Source of the DNA: Cyclobacterium qasimii M12-11B
Lineage (GTDB): Bacteria; Bacteroidota; Bacteroidia; Cytophagales; Cyclobacteriaceae
DNA length: 64,000 nt
NCBI RefSeq assembly: GCF_000427295.1
Contig: NZ_ATNM01000147.1
Coordinates: 62,001-126,000, forward strand
Direction: 5' to 3'
Position 1 is the stretch's first letter, and each line of letters opens with the position of its first letter. The notes below the pieces were generated by a model that saw nothing but the letters and a program-made list of their open reading frames with translations, made no database searches and was not told the DNA's origin. Shown here piece by piece: positions 58,234 to 64,000 of the stretch. A program made the translations under genes and the position numbers.

Positions 58234-59984
58234 ACAAGATTTTCCATAAAATAGCATACGTTTTAATAGCACTTACATTGATATCCTGTGCAAAACAAAG
58301 TTCTCCTATGGGCGGACCAAAGGATGAAACAGCACCAATACTATTGTCATCAAGTCCTAAAAACGAAAGCAAAAACATCAAACCAAAGGAAATTAACCTG
58401 GAATTTGATGAATATGTGAAACTTGAAACTCCTTCCCAATCTATTATAATTACTCCAAAAGTAGAAAAAGATAAAGTAGAATTTTTAGCCGTTAAAAATA
58501 GGGTGCTAATAACCCTAAACCAGGAGCTAGAAGATAGCACAACTTATGTCTTTAACTTTCAAAAAAGCATTCAGGACATTGCAGAAAGTAATCCAGCAGA
58601 AAGATTAAAACTTGTGTTTTCTACAGGTTCAACCATAGATAGTCTTACAGTATCTGGTAAAGTAGATTATTGGTTTCCCAAAGCCAAAGAGGATTATGAA
58701 GACTTATTGGTAGGTTTATACATAGACCAAGACACATTAGACCTATTCAGTTCAGCACCTTATTATATAGCACAGGTAGATACAGCAGGTAAATTTGAGA
58801 TAACAAATATAAAGGCTGGAACCTTTAGGGCATATGCCTGGTATGATGACAATAATTCTTTAAAAACTGAATACCGAAGTGAACCTTATGGATTCATTTC
58901 TGAACCAATAGAAGTAAACAAAAACTTAGAAGACCTACAAATTAACATTAATAGGGCAGATTTGAGTCCATTAAAAATCAACAGGTCTTCCAATTCAGGA
59001 AGTAATTTCGATATCATCCTAAGTAAAGAACTGGCCAATTATGAGGTTACCCATGAGGATAAAAACTCAAAGTTATACTTCAGATTAAAGGAAAATAACT
59101 TGAGGTTTTACCATACTGATTTAGTCAATGACAGTACCCAAATTAGATTACAATTGGCAGACTCAGTAGGAGTAGTAGTTGATACCACTTTGTATGCTCG
59201 ATTTGAAGAAAGCGAAAGAAGCAAAGAAAAACTTGAAGTTAGCTCTAAGGGATCCATCAAATTCACAGACACCATAAAAGCAAAACTTGGCTTTAATAAA
59301 CCACTGCTTCAAATCAATTATGATTCGCTGTATATGATGTATGATACTGCCAGCATTATACCGATAACACCTTCCATGCTATTCTTAACAGATAGCACAG
59401 GTAGCAGAACAGAACTTAATATTTCCATACCCATAAATGATTCGATCCCTTTTGAGAAATACAAATTAGTAGCAGCGGATTCTACCTTTAAGGATGTAGA
59501 AAACCTCTTCAATGAAAAGCAATTTGAAGCTACATTCAACCGTCTTAAAAAAGACAATTTGGGGGATGAAATAAGTGGTACTATAGATACAAAAGAAGGC
59601 CCAATAATGGTTCAATTATTGGATAACAAGGGAACCGTAGTAACCGAACAATACCTTGAAGGAACAAACAAATTTAGCTTCACAAAACTAGAGGCAACAA
59701 ATTATCAGCTACAAGCATACATAGATAGGAACGGGAACAAGGCTTGGGATCCAGGCAACATAAATTTAAAAAAGCAACCGGAACCTATCTACTATTTCAT
59801 GGATCAGGAAACCAAAAGCAAAGAGCTCATCTTAAGGGGAAAATGGACGCTAAATAAGCAAGTAATCTACAAAAGGAGAGAGTCAGGCCTACTTGTTAAC
59901 AAAACTGAAGATGAGAATCCGGAAATAGAGGGATTACCACTTAATGTTTTAGAAATTACTGAAGATTATTTATTAAACAATTGA
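58230..59984 (+). CDS. Ig-like domain lipoprotein
   Basis: A 584-residue lipoprotein: MNKIFHKIAYVLIALTLISC with lipobox ISC, then AKQSSPMGGPKDETAPILLS, a start shared by a Bacteroidota family with a Big_5/Ig-like domain at residues 35-130 (INLEFDEYVKLETPSQSI). Middle repeats of about 90 residues look like carboxypeptidase-regulatory-type sandwiches (VGLYIDQDTLDLFSSAPYYI, AQVDTAGKFEITNIKAGTFR). It likely lies in the outer membrane or periplasm; function unknown. It overlaps the methyltransferase by four bases and is the last gene before the putative origin. Confidence 0.85.
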   Translation: MNKIFHKIAYVLIALTLISCAKQSSPMGGPKDETAPILLSSSPKNESKNIKPKEINLEFDEYVKLETPSQSIIITPKVEKDKVEFLAVKNRVLITLNQELEDSTTYVFNFQKSIQDIAESNPAERLKLVFSTGSTIDSLTVSGKVDYWFPKAKEDYEDLLVGLYIDQDTLDLFSSAPYYIAQVDTAGKFEITNIKAGTFRAYAWYDDNNSLKTEYRSEPYGFISEPIEVNKNLEDLQININRADLSPLKINRSSNSGSNFDIILSKELANYEVTHEDKNSKLYFRLKENNLRFYHTDLVNDSTQIRLQLADSVGVVVDTTLYARFEESERSKEKLEVSSKGSIKFTDTIKAKLGFNKPLLQINYDSLYMMYDTASIIPITPSMLFLTDSTGSRTELNISIPINDSIPFEKYKLVAADSTFKDVENLFNEKQFEATFNRLKKDNLGDEISGTIDTKEGPIMVQLLDNKGTVVTEQYLEGTNKFSFTKLEATNYQLQAYIDRNGNKAWDPGNINLKKQPEPIYYFMDQETKSKELILRGKWTLNKQVIYKRRESGLLVNKTEDENPEIEGLPLNVLEITEDYLLNN

Positions 59985-60845
59985 TTAATAGGTATTTATA
60001 TAAAATTTAAGGGAATATGAATTCTGTTGATAAGCCAAAATTAAAAGTGGATAAGTATATAGATACCTGTTTATATCAACATCCAAAATTGGGATTAATA
60101 ACAATTTTTATCAACATCTCATTCTTGTGGGGATAACCATCTACTTGTACACATTTATCCACATAGATACCAACCGAATACTTATACCCAATTAAAATAC
60201 ACCATTTATACACACAAATTACTTGAATGAAATTATCCATCACAAGGTCAATAACTTAGCTATAAAAAACCATGTGGGTAAGAAGTGCATAAGTATCTAA
60301 TTACCTGTACAGGAAAGTGAGTAATTATTTTAAGACTAGTTTACCAACATATCCACTCTATAATAATAACAATAGCTTTTTTAATTTATGAAAATCCTAA
60401 AATAAATAAGGTGTGTATAAACGTTCAACCTTAAATTTTCAATCCAGCTTTAAATTGAAAATTTCACCTTTCTTTTCAAGACGCTTTTTTCAAATTCCAA
60501 TCCCAGATCAACTATCTTCAGAATACGTTATTTTTAAATAATTAGAAGGTTAAATTTTAATTGATTACAATTCTATTCGTTAATTCTTAAAAGCTTTAAA
60601 TGATAAAAAATAAGATTAAGGGTTTTGGCTTTCAAATTTTTTTTAGAATAAGTAATCAAACCCTAAACTTTAAAATCTCCTTTGATACTTTAATTGAATT
60701 CTCAAATGCCCTAAAAGACGATTTTGCCACTTTAAAAATTTTTTAAGAGGATCCTTCTGGTTTAAAACAAATATCCCTTTTATCATTTTATCGATAAAAA
60801 CAAAGACTGAACTTTCTAAGTTGCTTGTTACAAACTGCTTAAATC
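59985..60845. other. oriC: Candidate replication origin (oriC): AT-rich region with DnaA-box cluster
   Basis: About 860 bases without a credible gene. Exact TTATNCACA boxes: 60155-60163 (+), 60206-60214 (+), 60412-60420 (-). Near matches (one mismatch) include 60025-60033 (-), 60046-60054 (-), 60108-60116 (+), 60128-60136 (-), 60182-60190 (+), 60273-60281 (-), 60284-60292 (-). The right part (60480-60700) is almost pure A/T and could be the unwinding element. parS sites are 4.6 kb to the left. Not confirmed by skew. Confidence 0.78.
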
Positions 60846-60855
60846 TTGCAAATTT

Positions 60856-60871
60856 ATTATGCATGCATAAT
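60856..60871. promoter_or_regulatory. Palindromic operator candidate for the MarR regulator
   Basis: Perfect 16-bp palindrome ATTATGCATGCATAAT, 31 bases upstream of the marR ATG. Length and position fit a MarR-family autoregulatory site. Confidence 0.55.
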
Positions 60872-60902
60872 TATTTTTATTAAATTGAAGGCGATAGAAC
60901 AA

Positions 60903-61337
60903 ATGAAAAAGGAAGAAACCATAGATTTTCAAATTAAATCCTGTTGGCATTCAATCTCTAGAATGTATAACCAAAAAGCGACTATGGAAGGAATTACAAC
61001 TTCCATGGGGTTTGTGCTTATAAACATACATTCTACCGAAGGAACAGCTGCTACTAAAATTGCGCCCAAAATGGGTTTGGAATCAAGAAGTCTTACAAGA
61101 CTATTGAAGACCATGGTAGAAAAAGGGTTGATAGTGAAAATTCCTGATTTGGAGGATAAACGATCTGTTAAGGTTTATTTAACAGAAAAAGGGAAACAAA
61201 AAAAAGCCGCAGCAGTAAGTACTATTAAGGAGTTTAACGTAAAACTTCGTGAAAATCTAACCGAAGAAGAGTTTGGTGCTTTTTTTGCGCTATTTAGAAA
61301 AATTAATACGGTGATAGATGAACTCCAGAAACCGTAG
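60903..61337 (+). CDS. MarR-family transcriptional regulator, probable beta-oxidation regulator
   Basis: A 144-residue MarR winged helix-turn-helix regulator: recognition region LESRSLTRLLKTMVEKGLIV, wing DLEDKRSVKVYLTEKG. I start at ATG 60903 (MKKEETIDFQIKSCWHSISR) because the longer ORF upstream runs over the palindromic operator and has a non-methionine start. Located 43 bases before fadJ on the same strand, it probably senses an acyl-CoA or fatty acid and represses the fad genes and itself (inference). The putative operator lies 31 bases upstream. Confidence 0.9.
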   Translation: MKKEETIDFQIKSCWHSISRMYNQKATMEGITTSMGFVLINIHSTEGTAATKIAPKMGLESRSLTRLLKTMVEKGLIVKIPDLEDKRSVKVYLTEKGKQKKAAAVSTIKEFNVKLRENLTEEEFGAFFALFRKINTVIDELQKP

Positions 61338-61380
61338 AGCAATCAGAAATATTCAATAACAATAAGCAAATATATAACCA

Positions 61381-63785
61381 ATGAAAAAAAGCATAAAAAA
61401 AGTTGCCGTTTTAGGCTCCGGAATTATGGGGTCCAGGATTGCTTGTCATTTCGCCAATATTGGGATTGAAGTGTTGCTTTTGGATATAATTCCTAAAGCC
61501 CCAAATGATAAAGAAGCAAAGAAAGGTTTAACTATTGAAAGCAAGGAGGTAAGAAACAGAATTGTTAACGATGCCTTAAAAAGCACCCTTTATTCTAAAC
61601 CGTCTCCTATTTACGACAAGGAATATGTGAAAAGGATTACTACAGGTAATTTTGACGATGACTTGCCAAAAATCAATGCTTACGACTGGGTAATAGAGGT
61701 AATCGTTGAGAACCTTGAGATCAAACAAGGTCTATATGAAAAAGTAGAAAAATACCGTAAACCAGGAACACTCATTACTTCCAATACATCAGGCATACCT
61801 ATTCATTTGATGAGTGATAATAGGTCCCAGGACTTTCAGGAATGTTTTGCAGGAACCCACTTTTTTAACCCTCCGAGATACCTACGATTATTTGAAATTA
61901 TACCAGGACCTAAGACCAAGCCAGAAATCATTGATTTCTTAATGGATTATGGGGATAGGTTCCTTGGTAAAGAAACCGTTTTATGTAAAGATACTCCAGC
62001 CTTTATAGCCAATAGAATTGGAGTGTATGCGCTCATCTCTGCTATCCATACGATAGAAAAGCAAGGGCTTACTGTATCTGAGGTGGATAAGATGACTGGC
62101 ACGGTAATAGGAAGGGCAAAATCAGCCACTTTCAGGACCTTAGATGTAGTTGGGCTAGATACTACTGTCCATGTGGCTAACAACCTCTACAAGGTGCTTG
62201 AACATGATGAATCAAGAGATAAATTTATACTACCCGAGAGTGTTCAGGTTTTATATGACAATAAGTGGTTAGGTGATAAAAGTGGAAAAGGCTTTTTTCA
62301 AATGATCAGACATGATGATGGTCGCAAAGAGCTGAAGGAAATTGATTTTCAAACCTATGAGTATAAACCTGTAGAAAAACCAAAAATAGAGGCATTAGAA
62401 GCCTCTAAAGGAATTGATGATTTAAAGGAAAGAATCAAATTTTTGGTTAATTATGAGGACAAGGCCGGAACCTTTTATAGGGCTATCTTTTATGACTTGT
62501 TTCGCTATTGTTCGTTTAGAATTCCAGAGATAGCGGATGAATTGTATCGAATAGACCAAGCTGTTAGTGCTGGATTTGGTTGGGAATACGGGCCCTTCGA
62601 GAATTGGGATATATTGGGAGTAAAAACTACCGTAGAGGCAATGGAAAAAGCAGGTGAAAAACCTGCTGAATGGGTTTACGAGATGTTAGCAGCAGGCCAT
62701 ACAAGTTTTTATAAAGTGGAAGATGGTAAAAAACAATACTATGACATTCCAACTAAATCCTATAAACCTGTTCCTGGATTAGAAGAGTACATACTCTTGG
62801 ATACCCTTAAGTCTACCCAAAAGAAAGTTTGGGGCAATGAAGGAGCATCTATTTATGACCTTGGGGACGATGTAATCGGCCTTGAATTTCATACTAAAAT
62901 GAATTCTCTTGGTCAGGAAGTTGTCGAAGGGATTAATACCGCCATAACCATGGCAGAAAAGTCTTACAAAGGCCTGGTGATAGGCAATGAAGGAGGCAAT
63001 TTTTCTGCTGGTGCGAATTTGGCCATGTTATACATGTATGCAGGAGATCAGGATTTCGATGAAATCAATTTGATGATTGCCCAATTTCAAAACACCGTAT
63101 TAAGGGCAAGGTTCTCATCAGTTCCAGTAGTGGTAGCACCTCATAATATGGCATTGGGAGGAGGCTGTGAATTGTCCCTTCATGCAGATGCAGTCCAGGC
63201 ACATGCTGAATTGTATATGGGCTTAGTAGAAGTAGGCGTAGGCCTTATTCCTGCAGGTGGTGGAACGAAAGAAATGACGCTGAGATTCTCTAAGAACATT
63301 GCTCCTGGTGATGTTGAGTTAAATCGATTGCAGGAGACATTTATGAACATAGCTACAGCTAAGGTTTCCACTTCTGCGGCTGAAGCCCGAAACTACGGGT
63401 ATCTTGAACAAAAGGATGCCATTACCATTAATAGAAAGCGTCAATTGGCGGAAGCAAAAGAAAAGTTATCGCATTATTTGATGCAGGATATACCCAACCA
63501 TTAGAGCGAACAGACATTAAGGTGCTAGGAAAGTCTTCATTGGCACTCTTTGAAACTGGAATAGCCGGAATGCGATATGGTGCCTATATTTCTGAACATG
63601 ATGCAAAAATTGCTAAGAAATTAGCTTGGATAATGAGTGGCGGTGATCTATCTACACCAACAGAAGTAAGTGAAAGGTACTTGCTGGATTTAGAAAGAGA
63701 AGCCTTCCTCAGTCTTTCAGGGGAAAAGAAAACCTTAGAAAGGATTCATAGCATTCTTTTCAAAGGCAAACCTTTAAGGAATTAA
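61381..63785 (+). CDS. fadJ: 3-hydroxyacyl-CoA dehydrogenase / enoyl-CoA hydratase (FadJ-type), frameshifted
   Basis: Bifunctional beta-oxidation enzyme, 801 residues after repair. The dehydrogenase half comes first (NAD motif VAVLGSGIMGSRIACHFA, then GTHFFNPPRYLRLFEIIPG), the hydratase half second (GNEGGNFSAGANLAMLYM, ALGGGCELSLHAD), reversed relative to E. coli FadB/FadJ and usual for this phylum. The frame breaks near 63485: the first part ends LMQ, and with one more G in the GG there it reads GYTQPLERTDIKVLGKSSLA on to the true end at 63785 (FKGKPLRN). It is preceded by the MarR regulator and followed by a thiolase. Confidence 0.94.
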
Positions 63786-63794
63786 GCACAAGAA

Positions 63795-63816
63795 GACCAA
63801 TTAATTAAAATTGGTC
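63795..63816 (+). terminator. Intercistronic hairpin between fadJ and thiolase
   Basis: Perfect 8-bp stem GACCAATT / AATTGGTC with loop AATTAA, 10 bases after the fadJ stop. No T-run follows, so it is more likely an mRNA processing or stability element than a full terminator. Confidence 0.5.
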
Positions 63817-63883
63817 CTGCTTTGAAAGATCAAAGCGAGCTTCATTCAATTTAACCATATTCAAGCATTAAAATACACATCAA

Positions 63884-64000
63884 ATGGAAGCATATATTAT
63901 CAATGGCTATAGATCTGCAATAGGAAAAGCAAAAAAAGGTGGATTTAGATTTTACAGGCCCGACGACTTGGCGGCCGATATTATCAAATACCTAATGGCT
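63884..64000 (+). CDS. fadA: Acetyl-CoA C-acyltransferase (thiolase), 3'-partial
   Basis: The first 39 codons of a thiolase, reading MEAYIINGYRSAIGKAKKGG and on to DLAADIIKYLMA. The opening GYRSAIGKAKKGGFRFYRPD with the DLAA helix is typical of FadA/FadI. The catalytic cysteine lies beyond the window. It is the next step of beta-oxidation after fadJ, with a 98-base gap that contains a hairpin. Confidence 0.88.
   Translation, partial: MEAYIINGYRSAIGKAKKGGFRFYRPDDLAADIIKYLMA

Noticed and set aside
1-64000. tRNA, rRNA, CRISPR array, insertion sequence or prophage
   Set aside because: No cloverleaf-like segment, regularly spaced direct repeats, transposase or phage structural genes were found by reading either strand; covariance-model searches were not possible.

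Overview
The window looks like a contiguous piece of a chromosome from a Bacteroidota bacterium, probably a Cytophagales-type marine organism (inference). Reasons: Bacteroidota families (DUF3127, DUF4374, DUF6686-like, long SecA without a C-terminal zinc domain, dehydrogenase-first FadJ, ThuA/sugar-dehydrogenase/cytochrome fusion), many lipoproteins with a lipobox near residue 20, low GC, and starts that mostly lack a clear Shine-Dalgarno. No tRNA, rRNA, IS element, prophage or CRISPR array was seen.

Layout. 1-3.6 kb: gltB (5' end outside) and gltD. 4.4-6.4 kb: an alpha/beta hydrolase-OsmC fusion, a small acetyltransferase and msrA, an apparent oxidative-stress operon. 6.6-16.4 kb (mostly minus): a triple-PAS histidine kinase with its receiver protein, a sugar O-acetyltransferase, a large MscS channel, ClbS-like and VOC proteins, a leaderless beta-helix protein and an NAPE-PLD-like metallo-hydrolase. 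16.8-21.3 kb: DUF3127, purEK, a 50-residue membrane protein and a membrane-anchored MutS relative. 21.6-33 kb (minus): two iron/siderophore uptake operons, each with a TonB-dependent receptor and a PepSY membrane protein; a shared A/T-rich box upstream of both receptors suggests common, Fur-like control. 33.5-38.1 kb: a lipoprotein, a small MscS channel, and a type III polyketide synthase-methyltransferase pair divergent from a UbiA prenyltransferase. 38.2-45.4 kb: the ThuA/sugar dehydrogenase/cytochrome fusion, two lipoproteins, lycopene cyclase and a D-lactate-dehydrogenase-like enzyme. 45.8-52.6 kb: dapF, secA, a SPOR-like lipoprotein, an M20 peptidase and an S1/P1 nuclease. 53.4-60 kb: comF (minus), then a dense plus-strand operon of a small conserved protein, xth, an RsbW-like ATPase, ybeY, mnmG, a methyltransferase and an Ig-like lipoprotein. 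60.9 kb to the end: MarR regulator, fadJ and the start of a thiolase, a beta-oxidation locus.

Two features stand out. First, two perfect 20-bp palindromes matching the chromosomal parS sequence flank the ybeY/mnmG junction, and about 4.7 kb away a 0.9-kb AT-rich non-coding region holds three exact and many near-exact DnaA boxes in both orientations. This is a strong candidate for the replication origin. Second, at least eleven genes, including essential ones (dapF), are broken by single-base indels, mostly in homopolymer runs, and each is restored to a full-length family member by adding or removing one base. This points to uncorrected sequencing error rather than gene decay, so affected genes are given with restored extents.
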